Positions 22,366 through 32,419 of a DNA stretch of 64,000 nucleotides are shown piece by piece. Numbering within the stretch: the stretch's first letter is position 1; each line of letters opens with the position of its first letter. The stretch comes from Hyposmocoma kahamanoa (Eukaryota > Arthropoda > Insecta > Lepidoptera > Cosmopterigidae). The stretch covers positions 4,847,280 to 4,911,279 of the forward strand of contig NW_020654748.1 of the NCBI RefSeq assembly GCF_003589595.1. Reading direction: 5' to 3'. The translations under genes and the position numbers were made by a program. The notes below the pieces were generated by a model that worked only from the letters and a program-made list of their open reading frames with translations, was not told the origin of the DNA and ran no database searches.

Positions 22366-22844
22366 AGAGCAGTTACACGCGCGCGACTTTAAGCAGCGAT
22401 GGAAACGCGATACAAATGCGATACAAGCGCGACACACGTTTTAAATTAATCAACTAATTTATTTATTTATTGTATTTATTAATAAATTTACAATTAACAA
22501 AATAAAATATATGCATAAACCTATACAAATTTTTCGTACGTAATTATTCAACATTAGCGTTTGTATCGATGCAGCCGCGCATTTGCATCGATATAGCTAT
22601 GCAATCGCCCGTTTGTATCGATGCAGCTGCGCATTTGCATCGATGCAGCTGCGCATTTGCATCGTTGTAGCTATGCAATCGCGCGTTTGTATCGATGCAG
22701 TCGCGCATTTGCATCGATGTAGCTATGCAATCGCGCGTCTGTATCCGATGCAGCCGCGCATTTGCATCGATGTAGCTATGCAATCACGCGTTTCACAAAC
22801 GCGCGTTTGCATCGTTGATTAAAGTCGCTGTGTGTAACCACTCT
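22366..22844. mobile_element. MITE-3, TIR element with internal minisatellite
   Basis: The ends (left AGAGCAGTTACACGCGCGCG; right reversed AGAGTGGTTACACACAGCGA) match imperfectly over roughly 45 bp, through ACTTTAA.CA.CGATG. TA on each side, where REP-B normally has TCA, is compatible with a TA target duplication as in Tc1/mariner elements. The interior has an AT-rich half and a tandem array (22556-22815). Confidence 0.65.
22556..22815. repeat. Minisatellite of about 50-52 bp, with 24-26 bp half units
   Basis: Repeats of GCGTTTGTATCGATGCAG, CGCGCATTTGCATCGATG and TAGCTATGCAATC in alternation, about five longer units. The unit is itself partly mirror-like (ATGCAAATG.. and CATTTGCAT), so both strands stay open in frames of 79 residues. 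Those frames are an effect of the array, not genes. Confidence 0.85.
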
Positions 22845-23189
22845 TAGATCTTTTCAATTTAAAGATCTACGTGGCACTGTAACTACTATGGATAGATGTG
22901 TCGCATAACACCAGGCGCATGACTCGTTCATGCCGTCACTTGATATATTAAAAAACTGCAGATTTTTTTAATTTGTTATAAGGCAAAACAAAACCTTATA
23001 ACTAACTACAATCTAGCCATTTTACAAGACTAATAAGCAATTTTAATTTAACATAATTTCCTAAAATAAAAGTAACTTACATAAAGATATTGTCTATCGA
23101 CAAAATATCTTTTAATATTAGTTAAGAAGAAGACACTTTGTTTGTGTGTTCATAGTCTAGTTAGCACTGGCACTAATATTTATTTTATT

Positions 23190-24800
23190 CACTATAATTA
23201 GCTACACTAACTTAAAAAGCTTAGTTCTTTGTAGTCTACGCACTATATTTGTATTGTCTAATAGCTGTATAGCCTCTATGTTCATGTGATGATGGAGTCT
23301 ATGTTCGTGAGCTTCGGCGTACTTTATTATCACTTTATTTACAGGCTTTATATTAACATCACGATGCAAATTCTCATTTCGTATATACCAAGGAGCACCC
23401 ACAATTGTCCTGAGTATTTTATTTTGAAAGCGTTGTATTGTCTGTATGTTGCTTTTAGCGGCACAGCTGGATACCATTGGTGCACACTGGCATAAGGACC
23501 TGTTTATACAATAATATTTTATTGCACACAGATAGCGAAGAGCATTTGCCAAATAGTCAATACATTTTCTTTAAACGTATGTCTAATTCCTCTTTTTTCT
23601 TCTTGATTTTCCACTCATGGAATTGGTTAATGGCTTTTTGAACTTTACTGACCGCTTCCTTGTAGTTGTTTCCTACAGCCATAATTGCTGTGTCATCCGC
23701 AAAAGTAGCAATGGTATAATAAATTTGATTGGGGTATATCGTTTGTATATAAAAGGTAAAGAGTTGGGCCCAAAACACTTCCTTGTGGCACACCAGCTTT
23801 TATTTCTTTTAGCTCTGAATAAGAGTCTTCTTGTCAAATTCTGAAATACTTACTTCTTAAATAGGATTCCAGATGATTTGCATATAGATATGGAAGTATA
23901 TTTCTTAACTTATGAATAAGACCTTCGTGTCAAACTTTATCAAAAGTTTGTGCAACATCTAAAAATATTGCGGAGCAAACTTTCTTTTTTTCCATTGCCT
24001 GTTCTATGGTATTGGTTATTCTGTGTACTTGATCAATAGTAGAATGACTTTCTCTAAAAACGAATTGATGATCTGGTATAAGTTTATTTTCACATAGAAT
24101 TGGTTTCAGTCTCTTGAGTAGAAGCTTTTCAAATAATTTTAACATCATGGGTAATAATGAGATAGACCTGTAAGACATGAAATCATGAGGCTGATTACCA
24201 GATTTCGGGATCATTATTACTTCTGTAACTTTCCACAATTCAGGAACGTATTCTAGTCTAAAGGCGGCATTTATTAATGTGGTCAGTTTTACTACTGCTT
24301 TTCGAGGAAGATTATGCAGAATTTCACCAGAAATGAGGTCGTATCCAGGAGATTTGTTTTTATTAATTTTCATTTTTATTTCTCTTTGTACTTCCCTGGG
24401 GGTAACAAGTTTTATTTATCCGGCGAGTTGTTGTGACGAGTTTATTTCCCCTAGAATCAGATCAGTAGATTCTGATTGATTTGGTTGAAATATTTTTTCC
24501 AAATGTTCAGCAAATCTTTTGGCCTTTTGTTCATTGCTTATGGCCCATGTATCGTTGACGCTCTAATAGGAGAGACTTGAGTTATCGGTCTTTTCAAGTT
24601 ATTTGTTACCTTCCAGAGTGTGTAATCTGTAGATCGATCATTCGTTAGATGTTGTAGATAAGTCTTCGAGGATTCATGTTTAAAGCTCTTTATTTTTCTC
24701 CTCAATCTCTGTACCAGATGATCTGGTGATCTGCTCTGATGCCATCGTTTCCTTTGCTTTCGTTTTAGTTTTAATATCGCGAGGGCGAGCGCAGCCCAGC
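23190..24800 (-). pseudogene. Jockey-type LINE reverse transcriptase, broken and 5'-truncated
   Basis: Minus-strand pieces in order: a linker after the endonuclease (RKRWHQSRSPDHL near 24746 and TYLQHLTNDRSTDYTLWK near 24640); RT start (KSPGYDLISGEIL; YRSISLLP; FVFRESHSTIDQVHRI; CSAIFLDVAQTFDKV, 23930-24373); [10 protein letters not shown] near 23790; catalytic FADDTAIM near 23700; and the C-terminal part (AAKSNIQTIQRFQNKILRTI; NIVRRLQRTK, ending 23202). Breaks include TGA in place of Trp at 23930-23932 and frameshifts between [10 protein letters not shown] and FADD and again near 23555. The endonuclease and ORF1 are missing, as in ordinary 5'-truncated LINE insertions. It cannot make an active enzyme. 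Clade assignment to Jockey is by motif recognition. Confidence 0.85.
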
Positions 24801-25319
24801 TGACGACAACACTGTAGCAGTCAGCACTGTATGCACACCGCGACACAATTTTTCTCAGCGAAAATCGAACGACGAATGAAAAATACAGATAGAGCTGTTT
24901 TAGCCAAACCTGGATAATTTACCAACACAGATACATGATGATTAAAAATTCCATTCTCATAAGCATAATAAACTTTGTCAACACCAACATGGGTAAATTA
25001 TTTGAACGTACCAATTTCCGGAATCAGCTTTAATTAATCGTATGGTCCGTGAGTCCGTCAAATAATTAATTTTGGACCTACCCAGTCGGTTCTAAGGGAG
25101 AAATTGCGGTGTGTAAACAAAACCAATTTCCAATTAACCATGCTGTCGTCCTGGAACATGATTTCCTTACCAATCGTTAAAATATCAACAGTTAAAATTA
25201 TGTGCAATTAAAAATTCCGTTTTTAAATAAAAACCTAATAGCGTAATAAAATGTTTTCTATTTTATTCTGTTATATAATAAAGCATAATTATTTAAGTTT
25301 TAATTTTTTTTAATTTTTT
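24801..25319. other. No recognisable feature
   Basis: AT-rich sequence upstream of the LINE relic; no gene supported. Confidence 0.5.
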
Positions 25320-25372
25320 TTTTTATGATACCACGTGATGGAACGAACAACTCGTTGGCCTGATGGTAAGAA
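25320..25372 (-). repeat. REP-B 3'-end fragment
   Basis: TTTTATGATACCACGTGATG, AACAACTCGTTGGCCTGATG: the last 50 bp of the family, reversed. Confidence 0.65.
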
Positions 25373-25419
25373 AAATAAAGTAGAAAATGTAACTATTCTT
25401 CGGACCTGAATCGCGTCTA

Positions 25420-25450
25420 CTTGTTTATTTATTTATTTATTTATTCATTT
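25420..25450. repeat. TTTA microsatellite
   Basis: About six TTTA units, one altered. From here to 25902 I see only AT-rich sequence. Confidence 0.85.
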
Positions 25451-25902
25451 ATCGCATTGTAACTCTCATATTATTTTACGTACAGTGTCTTGAAAATGTA
25501 CATATGACACCTTATAGGGGCATAGCGAGTGATGAAGGCACTTACTCATTATAAATGTAAATAAATAAAATAATCTGCAATCATATTAAATAAATCATCA
25601 CAATTTTTACATAAATTGCTTTTTAAACATTGTTTCCACCGTGACTATGGGAAAAATTGGTTTGTTTGAAAAAAAACACAATTAATAATGCATTATGTTT
25701 TCGATAGCTTTAGGTTCAATTGTCTTAAATAACAAAACGCAACTATAACGTAAAAGACAAAAGCTCAAACAAAAATGTTTTCATTTTTCAGAAAAGCCGT
25801 TATATTTTTATTTTCATGCCATGTAACTTGGATGTTTTTGAAAAAAAACTAACAATTCTTCATTCTCTAGTATAGTTAAGTTAATACTACGAACAAACCT
25901 CA

Positions 25903-26125
25903 ACTGCCTCCGTGGCCGAACGGTTACCATGCCGGACTGCCACGCAGAGGTCCTAGGTTCGATTCCCGGGCCGGGCGAAATATTTGTATGACCTACATTT
26001 ATTTCTCTCGTGAGTTTGGGTGTAATTTGTGATTGTCTATGTGTGTGTCCATGGCACCCGCGACACAGGGTTTCCCTAGTGCGGGGTTATGTTGAGTGTG
26101 TGCTTTATTTATTATTTATTTATCT
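25903..26125 (+). mobile_element. SINE-A copy 2, full length
   Basis: tRNA-like head with box A TGGCCGAACGG and box B GGTTCGATTCCC about 32 bases apart, giving an internal pol III promoter. The body (ATGACCTACATTTATTTCTC, GAGTTTGGGTGTAATTTGTG, GGCACCCGCGACACAGGG) and TTTATTTATT tail follow. The short box spacing and extra body exclude a working tRNA. Confidence 0.9.
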
Positions 26126-26211
26126 TTCTTTTGTATAAGAGTTTAATTGTAACTAATTATGTTGATATTAGTAGTCGTTCACTATTACCGCATAAAAATA
26201 AGTAATTTTAA

Positions 26212-26441
26212 TTAACTGACTCCGTGGCCGAACGGTTACCATGCCGGACTGCCACGTAAAGGTCCCAGGTTCGATTCCCGGGCCGGGAGAAATATTCGAA
26301 TGGCCTACATTTATTTATCTCGTGAGTTTGGGTGTAAATTGTGGTTGTCTATGTGTGTATCCATGACACCCGCGACACAGGGTTTCCCTAGTGCGGGGCT
26401 ATGTTGAGTGTGTGCGTTATTATTATTATTATTATTAAACC
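26212..26441 (+). mobile_element. SINE-A copy 3, full length
   Basis: Same order as copy 2, about 90 bp downstream of it and in the same orientation. The tail is a clean (TTA) run of seven or more units. Confidence 0.9.
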
Positions 26442-26956
26442 TGTGTATTAGAAGTTAGTGTCTTTTACACTCCAGAGAAAGTAACATTTAAGTTGTTTAA
26501 ACCACACCCTGTAAAAAATAATGATTTGTGGTGTAAGTAAAAGTACAAGCATAATAATTGTAAATAAAAGTACAATCATACAAAATAATTGCAGTTTTTA
26601 GGCGAAAGGAAACGTCTACAAAATTAAATATTATCACCTAAAGTTTAATTTACTATAAATTGCAGAAGACATATAACCATTCTTTTCGTTTTGAGCTGCG
26701 CGTGCTATTTAGCTCTAAAGTCTCTTATATTAGAAGTAAGGCAAACTTTGCGATTATTGTAACTCTAATATGACTTTGTCATGATTACATTACGATCGTC
26801 TTTTAATTTATTTTGTAAATTATTGGCGTAATTTAAAAAGAAAGCTACAATCTTACCGTAGATTACCTATACAACATTTATTTCCAACAGCGAATAGAGC
26901 AAAAATATTTTATAATAACTTAAACAAAATCTTAATATAAAGACGTTCCTGCCTCT

Positions 26957-27090
26957 AATTGACAAATATTGAATGGAAAATTCCTTCCGGTAATTAACAA
27001 ATATTTAATGGAAAATTTCTTCCGTTAATTAACAAATATTTAATGGAAAATTCCTTCCGCCAATTAACAAATATTCAATGGAAAATTCTG
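26957..27090. repeat. 35-bp minisatellite, four copies
   Basis: Units start at 26957, 26992, 27027 and 27062, exactly 35 bp apart. The core is AATTAACAAATATT.AATGG then AAAATTCCTTCCG. The last unit is cut short. The flanks (26442-26956 and 27091-27446) show no gene. Confidence 0.95.
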
Positions 27091-27446
27091 CAAGAAACAA
27101 TCCACATTTTTTTCCTTTTACAAAGTTATAATAAAAATATACTATTCCAGTTATTTTTAAATATCAATCAACCAAGAGTCAACTTCATTCGTCATTAAAT
27201 AAGGCACTTTACATTATTACCGTACACAATAATCACATAATATTTCTTTGAAGCTATAATTTATGTTAACCTACAGTCTTCTCGACCATAATTCTAATTA
27301 TACTTTGTAAGTATCGTTATTCTTAAAATATTATATACAAAGTTGGCAGTGCTGTGTATTTATGAAAGTAACTAAATAATAAGTAGGAAAAGGTTACTTT
27401 TAAAAAACTTATGGTTTTTAACCAACTGCTTACTCATCAACAAATT

Positions 27447-27667
27447 AATAATATTAATAATAACGCACACACTCAACATAGCCCCGCACTAGGGAAACCC
27501 TGTGTCGCGGGTGCCATGGACACACACATAGACAACCACAAATTACACCCAAATTCACGAGAGAAATAACTGTAGGCCATACAACTATTTCTCCCGGCCC
27601 GGGAATCGAACCTGGGACCTCTGCGTGGCAGTCCGGCATGGTAACCGTTCGGCCACGGAGGCAGTTG
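27447..27667 (-). mobile_element. SINE-A copy 4, full length
   Basis: Reverse orientation: AATAATAACGCACACACTCA tail end to CGTTCGGCCACGGAGGCAGT head. Boxes A and B are intact. 27668-28030 holds no other supported feature. Confidence 0.9.
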
Positions 27668-28032
27668 GCTTTTACGTTTATGCTATATAACTTGTTCTTA
27701 TACGCCTCTAACTTTTTGTTAATTATAAGTTTCAATATTTACGCCCTTGAGATTTAAAATTGTATTATTAGAGATAACAAAAAATATTGGGGTATAAAGT
27801 GCAATGATTTAGAAATATCAAAATTTAAAGTATATAGTTCGACAGAGCTAAAAAACCTGAACAAAACTGTACATTCAACTCATTTTTGACCTTCAAGCCA
27901 ATTGTACCTAAAGGTATTGTTTACATCTATTGTCTTGTATTTATTAATTTTGAATGAGTACAAAAGAAAATAAGTGTATCTCCATATACACATTTGCCAA
28001 TAACAAAGGAAGAATCATCAAACAGATTAACT

Positions 28033-28208
28033 ATCTCCGTGGCAGAGGTCCAGGGTTCGATTCCCGGGCCGGGAGACATATTAGTATGGCCTACATTTAT
28101 TTATCTCGCAAGTTGGGTGCAATTTGTGGTTGTCCGTGTGTGGTTGTCTACGTCAGTGTGGTTGTCTATGTTAGTTTCCGTAGTGCGAGGCTATGAGTGT
28201 GTGCATTA
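28033..28208 (+). mobile_element. SINE-A copy 5, with box A deleted
   Basis: CTATCTCCGTGG is joined directly to CAGAGGTCC, removing about 29 bases that include box A (TGGCCGAACGG) while box B GGTTCGATTCCC stays. The body also carries a short tandem duplication of GTGTGGTTGTCTA. Without box A it should not be transcribed by pol III. Confidence 0.8.
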
Positions 28209-28400
28209 AAAAAACAGTAAACACAAACACTTCGTAGATATCGTTGAGCAAACTTCAGAGGCTTGTAAAGAAGCTTACATAGCTTTCCTTTCTGCAAACC
28301 TTAACACAGACCAGCATTTCGTTTAACGCCTGTCGTTAACAACTGGTTTCTCAAAGCAAAATGTTACACAAATATACAGGAAATGCCGTTAGATACACTC

Positions 28401-28481
28401 CGAAATTTTACTATTTTCAACTCAAATTTTAAAACATACTCATTATGTTTTAAAATTTGAGTTGAAAATAGTAAAATTTCG
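28401..28481. repeat. Perfect hairpin, 37-bp arms and 7-base loop
   Basis: 28401-28437 and 28445-28481 are exact inverted copies; the loop is ACTCATT. The arms begin CGAAATTTTACTATTTTCAA and are AT-rich. No transposon end or gene is attached. It could be a recent snap-back duplication or a precursor of small RNAs. Confidence 0.95.
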
Positions 28482-28725
28482 TCCTAAAATGTCTTTAAAT
28501 TGAGATACCAACATTTGAGGGCTACGATATAAATTCGAAACGTAAGTAAAGAAAAAGATCGATCAGCTTCCCGAAAGAGATCGATCAACGTAAATGTTTC
28601 GCGTTAAACCAACGACCCGGCCGTGAGATACAGCCCGACCTGACTTTCACTCCCTTTTATGAATTACAAATAGAATCAAAGCCACTTTTGCTAAGTTTTC
28701 TTTTACTTGCAATAAATTATCTACT

Positions 28726-28772
28726 TAGCAGTAGAGATCCTTGTGAAATAGTTCGTCCAGTCAAGTGGCACG
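28726..28772 (+). repeat. REP-B 5' fragment
   Basis: TAGCAGTAGAGATCCTTGTG and TTCGTCCAG only; the rest is absent and REP-C follows. Confidence 0.65.
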
Positions 28773-28794
28773 AAATGTGACTTGTGGCACAAAT

Positions 28795-29275
28795 AATCTC
28801 AGTACAGAGTACTAAAAAACTGACCTCAAAGGTACGTGGAATTACATATAATTACCAATTTTTATTGAAATCGGTTACCGGAAAGTGCGCAAACCCGGAT
28901 TATTCATCCCCTAGTTTGCCACTACACGGGACTTGACACAGGAGATAATAAAAGTCGGTTCTCACTACCTAAAGTACATTGAGAGAAAAACGACTTGAAT
29001 TAAAAAATAGCAAATCAACCATTAAAATAATTGCTCATTATACTAAAATCCAGGCGCTATTTATAAAAATGAATCTTCATGCGTGAACAGCCACCCTTAG
29101 AGGTGGATGATTTTCTTCAAAATTAAATCGGACCACTATGGAGGTACCCTCTTTACAACAAAAAAAGAATATGAATATTGGTTCACAAATACCGGAGTCA
29201 TCGCGTAATATACATACAAAAAAAAACATACAGTCGAATAGAGAACCTCTTCCTTTTTTTGAAGTCAGTAAAAAA
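28795..29275 (+). repeat. REP-C copy 4, near full length
   Basis: AATAATCTCAGTACAGAGTA with ACTGACCTCAAAGG at one end and TTTTTTTGAAGTCAGT at the other; interior segments (CACTACACGGGACTTGAC, AGGTGGATGATTTTCTTCAA) match copy 1. The Penelope-like fragment begins within 100 bp. Confidence 0.7.
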
Positions 29276-29359
29276 ATATTTAGCATGTATGAAACAATAA
29301 ATGCTATTAACTGAAATTTAAAAAAATCTATGACATCATGAACATCAGGCTATCTATTG

Positions 29360-30414
29360 TGAAATAATGAATTCTACCTACAAATTGACGGTATAACGAT
29401 GGGCTCCCCGGTATCTCCCGTTGTTGCCGATATTTTCATGGAAGACTTTGAGGAGCGAGTTTTACCCATGGCCCCAGCTAGGCCGAAGATTTTCAAACGG
29501 TACGTTGATGATACTTTCACAATATTGCCTAGAGATAGCATACCTTCTTTCTTGGACCATCTTAATTCTTTTAGTACTAAGGTCCAATTTACCATGGAAC
29601 AAGATAATTGTGGTACTTTAGCTTTCTTAGATGTTTTAATTAAAAGAAATCCTAATAACACCTTAGGCCATACTGTATTTCGAAAGAAAACCCATACAGA
29701 TAGGTACCTGAATGGTAATTCCCATGGCTACTGACTGGCTAACTGGCTAGGATGGTTCCTAGCCAGTTAGCTACCGTGGGCAAATCTTTGTATCAGAGAG
29801 CATATGGTGTCTGCGACAGTAATCATCTGGCAGGGGAACTTCAGCATATAAAGCAAGTCCTACATGCGAATAAGTTGAAGATTCCACGCCAATGCCGCAG
29901 GCCCCGTGTGAAACCACCAACAGTCGAGCGAAGACCTGCCATCTTACCTTACGTGAGAGGTGTTACAGACTAGATCGGAAGAGTCCTCAGGTGTGCATCT
30001 ATCAAGACCTATTTCAAGCCCCTGAGGAAGATTTCTCAGTTCCTGAGACCCGTGAAATGTAACATCCCCTTACAGGATGCAGGAGTTCACAAGCTTGACT
30101 GTGAGTGCGGTCTCTCTTACATTGGACAATCAAAGCGAAGTATTTGTACCCGCGTCAAAGAACATATAGCTGATGTCAAACATCGTCGCGTAAACAAGTC
30201 TGCAGTCTGCGAGCATGTCATGGATAAACCTACACATTCAATGAAGTTTGACAAACCCCAGGTCCTTGAAAAAGAAGTCCGTTATCTACCCAGGATGCTG
30301 CGAGAGGCCATTGAAATTAAAAAACATCCTAATTTCAACAGGGAAGATGGTTTCTCCGTACCACCAGTTTGGGATCCAGTATTTCCTCTAATGAAAAATC
30401 CCAAACGGACATAA
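29360..30414 (+). pseudogene. Penelope-like retroelement: RT palm end and GIY-YIG endonuclease, broken
   Basis: The first frame (to 29734) starts in the RT palm: FYLQIDGITMGSPVSPVVAD, then the catalytic KRYVDDTF, then LAFLDVLI and HTDRYL. The second (29752-29973) has SLYQRAYGVCD and a linker. The third (30052-30414) has CGLSYIGQSKRSICTRVKEH, the GIY-YIG nuclease signature in its Penelope form, then REAIEIKKHPNFNREDG and a stop after FPLMKNPKRT. This combination of telomerase-like RT and C-terminal GIY-YIG is diagnostic of Penelope-like elements. RT motifs 1-3 are missing, so it is 5'-truncated. The frame is broken by an inverted duplication at 29738-29771 and by a stop at 29971-29973. It is inactive. 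Confidence 0.9.
29738..29771. repeat. Inverted duplication inside the Penelope-like ORF
   Basis: GCTAACTGGCTAGGA (29738-29752), TGGT, and TCCTAGCCAGTTAGC (29757-29771) form perfect 15-bp arms with a 4-base loop. The right arm is in the position where the reading frame continues, so the left arm looks like the added copy. Confidence 0.9.
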
Positions 30415-30429
30415 GACTGCAGTACTAAT

Positions 30430-30790
30430 TAATGTTTTAGTTTATTCTAATTTCTATTAATAATTAATAATAAATTAAACTTAATAAAAATTCATTCAAT
30501 AAAATAATTTGTAAAACTTCATGTATCGTAAATTGGAATGTTTTCTTTGTAAAATTTAAAATAAGGTATTTAATTAATAAGTATTGTAACTATAGTGAAA
30601 AAATAGGGTGGTTTGCATTAATATTAGACATAACTGGTTGAAGACTGTACCACCTCAGTTAACCGTGACCATGGCACCTGTAAAGGGCTCGAAACGTCGG
30701 TTTGTTTGAAAAAACAAATATACGCGATATAAATCCGGAAAAATAGTTTCATTTCCTATGTGTAACAATCGCGAAAACCTAAGAACTCGA
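30430..30790 (+). mobile_element. 3' terminal repeat (pLTR) of the Penelope-like element
   Basis: Follows the ORF stop. Shares TAGGGTGGTTTGCATTAATA, the CACCTGTAAAGGGCTCGAAA core and the end (AATCCGGAAAAATAGTTTCA, GTAACAATCGCGAAAACCT) with the solo copy at 11835. Partial relatives are at 36495, 52000 and 61895. Confidence 0.7.
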
Positions 30791-30888
30791 TAAAAATCTA
30801 TGAAATTGAAAATAGAACCAAATCCAAAATTTGAAAACGGAATACATCGAAATCAAACAAAATAAAATAGTGAAAGCATTGATAAATT

Positions 30889-30940
30889 AACAGCAGTAAA
30901 GCTTCTCGTGAAGGAGTTCGTCCAAGGACGTATTGTGGCT
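30889..30940 (+). repeat. REP-B 5' fragment
   Basis: CAGCAGTAAAGCTTCTCGTG and GTTCGTCCAAGG only. Confidence 0.6.
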
Positions 30941-31011
30941 TAATAAATGTCTAGTTTTTTTAGAATAAAAGGCTTTAGTGATATATGCATTGAAAAAGCA
31001 AATAGCATTCT

Positions 31012-31216
31012 TAGCTGCTTCTATGGCCGAACGGTTACCAAGCCGGACTGCCACGCAGAGGTCCCAACTTCGATTGCCGGGCCGGGAGAAATATTTGTTG
31101 GCCTACATTTATTTCTCTCGTGAGTTTGGGTGTAATATGTGCGTGTCCATCGTACCCGCGACACAAGGTTTCCCTAGTGCGAAGCCATGTTGAGTGTGTG
31201 CGTTATTATTATTATA
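31012..31216 (+). mobile_element. SINE-A copy 6
   Basis: Box A TGGCCGAACGG is kept; box B is altered to ACTTCGATTGCC. Part of the body (GGTTGTCTATGTGT) is deleted. Tail TTATTATTATTA. Confidence 0.85.
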
Positions 31217-31699
31217 TAGTATGATGGATTATATGAGAGACCATTACTTTAACAACTGAGAGAACATTTGTTATTTACAGTCCACGGATTTTTGTATCAC
31301 ACGGTACGAATAATGATGTGAATAATTCTAGAGATAGATGTAAAGTAAGATAAAATAATAGGAATTTAAATCAGAGACTTATTTGTATGTTATAACAGAC
31401 CAGCTGCGATTGTCGCAAGAATAAGTAGAGACTAAAGTGTGAGACCTGCGATAGCTATTATAATGGTTGTGACAGAGACCTACATCTGTCTTCCTCACAG
31501 AATAAGTATCAGGCATGAAGTCAGATAAATCTACTGAAGGACCCACACATGCTACGCTCCTTGTATACCTAAGGTTCCCAAACTTTTTTAGTCGGGGAGA
31601 CTTCCTGCCTTTCAAATATTGATAATTTTACAAATTCATCAATTTACATATGTGTATATTTAAATTGTAAAATGTGTATACAGTAAATCTAACCGCAGT

Positions 31700-31755
31700 A
31701 GTAGATAGTAGAAGTATAGCTCCTTGTAAAAGAGTTCGTCACAGGCAGTACTGCC
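31700..31755 (+). repeat. REP-B 5' fragment
   Basis: AGAAGTATAGCTCCTTGTAA and GTTCGTCACAGGCAGTACTG. Confidence 0.55.
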
Positions 31756-31839
31756 TTGCTACTATAGACTCGTTTGTTGATTCTTTAATTGATACTTTTT
31801 TGACCGTCTTAGTTCCACTTAATTGTTGTTTTCGGTTTA

Positions 31840-32112
31840 AAATGCTTTTTTCTTCTTGTCATTGGAATCATTGGATGTGTCTTGTTTAACAGTGGATCTT
31901 GTTATAACTTCTTCACCAGTTTCATTAGGGTTTGCTGCAGCACGTTGCTTTGAGCTCTCGAGAATTTGCTTTATTCGTTCTGATTTTCAAAAATATGGTC
32001 GTGTTGACATTTTGGTTCAATCAGGCACTTCACATGTTTCACAATTGCAAGATCGTGACCCTGCATAAGCATCTTGCGATAAATCGTTTTCTGTGTCAGA
32101 TAGTTCTTGATC
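31840..32112 (-). pseudogene. Possible decayed coding remnant, unidentified
   Basis: On the minus strand the frame from 32112 reads DQELSDTENDLSQDAYAG, then SRSCNCETCEVPD, then a TGA. After a second stop it reads SERIKQILESSKQRAAANP and NETGEEVITRSTVKQDTSND. The acidic, serine-rich composition and CxCxxC run look protein-like, more so than chance frames nearby. Two stops break it. It could be a degenerate exon, a transposon protein or coincidence; I do not recognise a family. Confidence 0.25.
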
Positions 32113-32139
32113 TGAAAGAAAAAAAAGAAAGAATTTGAA

Positions 32140-32345
32140 AATTAGAAAAAATCCTTCAATCCTGCCGGATTCGAACCGATGTCTCCTAGCAAACCGTGCC
32201 AGACGCTATGCCAACTGCCATGGAACGAACCAGCGGACCTCACGATTTTTTTTTTTTGTGCTTGTTGTCGGTTCTCATCGTTGTATTTGGTTCTCAACGA
32301 CTTTTTAGCCGTAGCGTCATCTATGAGAAATCTACGAAAGTATTT
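32140..32345 (-). mobile_element. SINE-G copy, minus orientation
   Basis: AAAAAATCCTTCAATCCTGC, box B complement GGATTCGAACCGATG, AACCGTGCCAGACGCTATGC, then CGACTTTTTAGCCGTAGCG and ATCTATGAGAAATCTACG. Same order as the copy at 21385, reversed. Confidence 0.7.
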
Positions 32346-32419
32346 TCTCACCGTCACAGTTTGTTTCAAGTAGTTCGTATTATTTTTATGACTTTCATGG
32401 GATAAAAACATTTTGTAGC

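Larger units (their letters stand above)
22164..22955 (+). repeat. REP-B copy split by MITE-3
   Basis: 5' part at 22164-22365 (AGCAATAGAGTTCCTCGTGA to GCAATGACCC) and 3' part at 22845-22955 (TAGATCTTTTCAATTTAAAG to CGTCACTTGATATATTAAAA). Removing 479 bp restores family order. Confidence 0.8.

Noticed and set aside
22556..22815. CRISPR-like alternation of repeats
   Set aside because: There are no unique spacers of constant length; the units are contiguous and partly mirrored. The genome context is animal.
22544..22822. Two 79-residue Cys/His/Arg-rich frames on opposite strands
   Set aside because: They are produced by the minisatellite in MITE-3; repeat periodicity keeps both strands open.
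25903..25985. Possible tRNA gene (clear box A and box B)
   Set aside because: The same sequence occurs 11 times with a common non-tRNA body and TTA tail, so it is SINE-A.
281..29275. REP-C as a piggyBac MITE because TTAA appears near GGTTAAAA at its end
   Set aside because: The TTAA overlaps the element's own end and the other end does not show a matching TTAA, so the class cannot be assigned.
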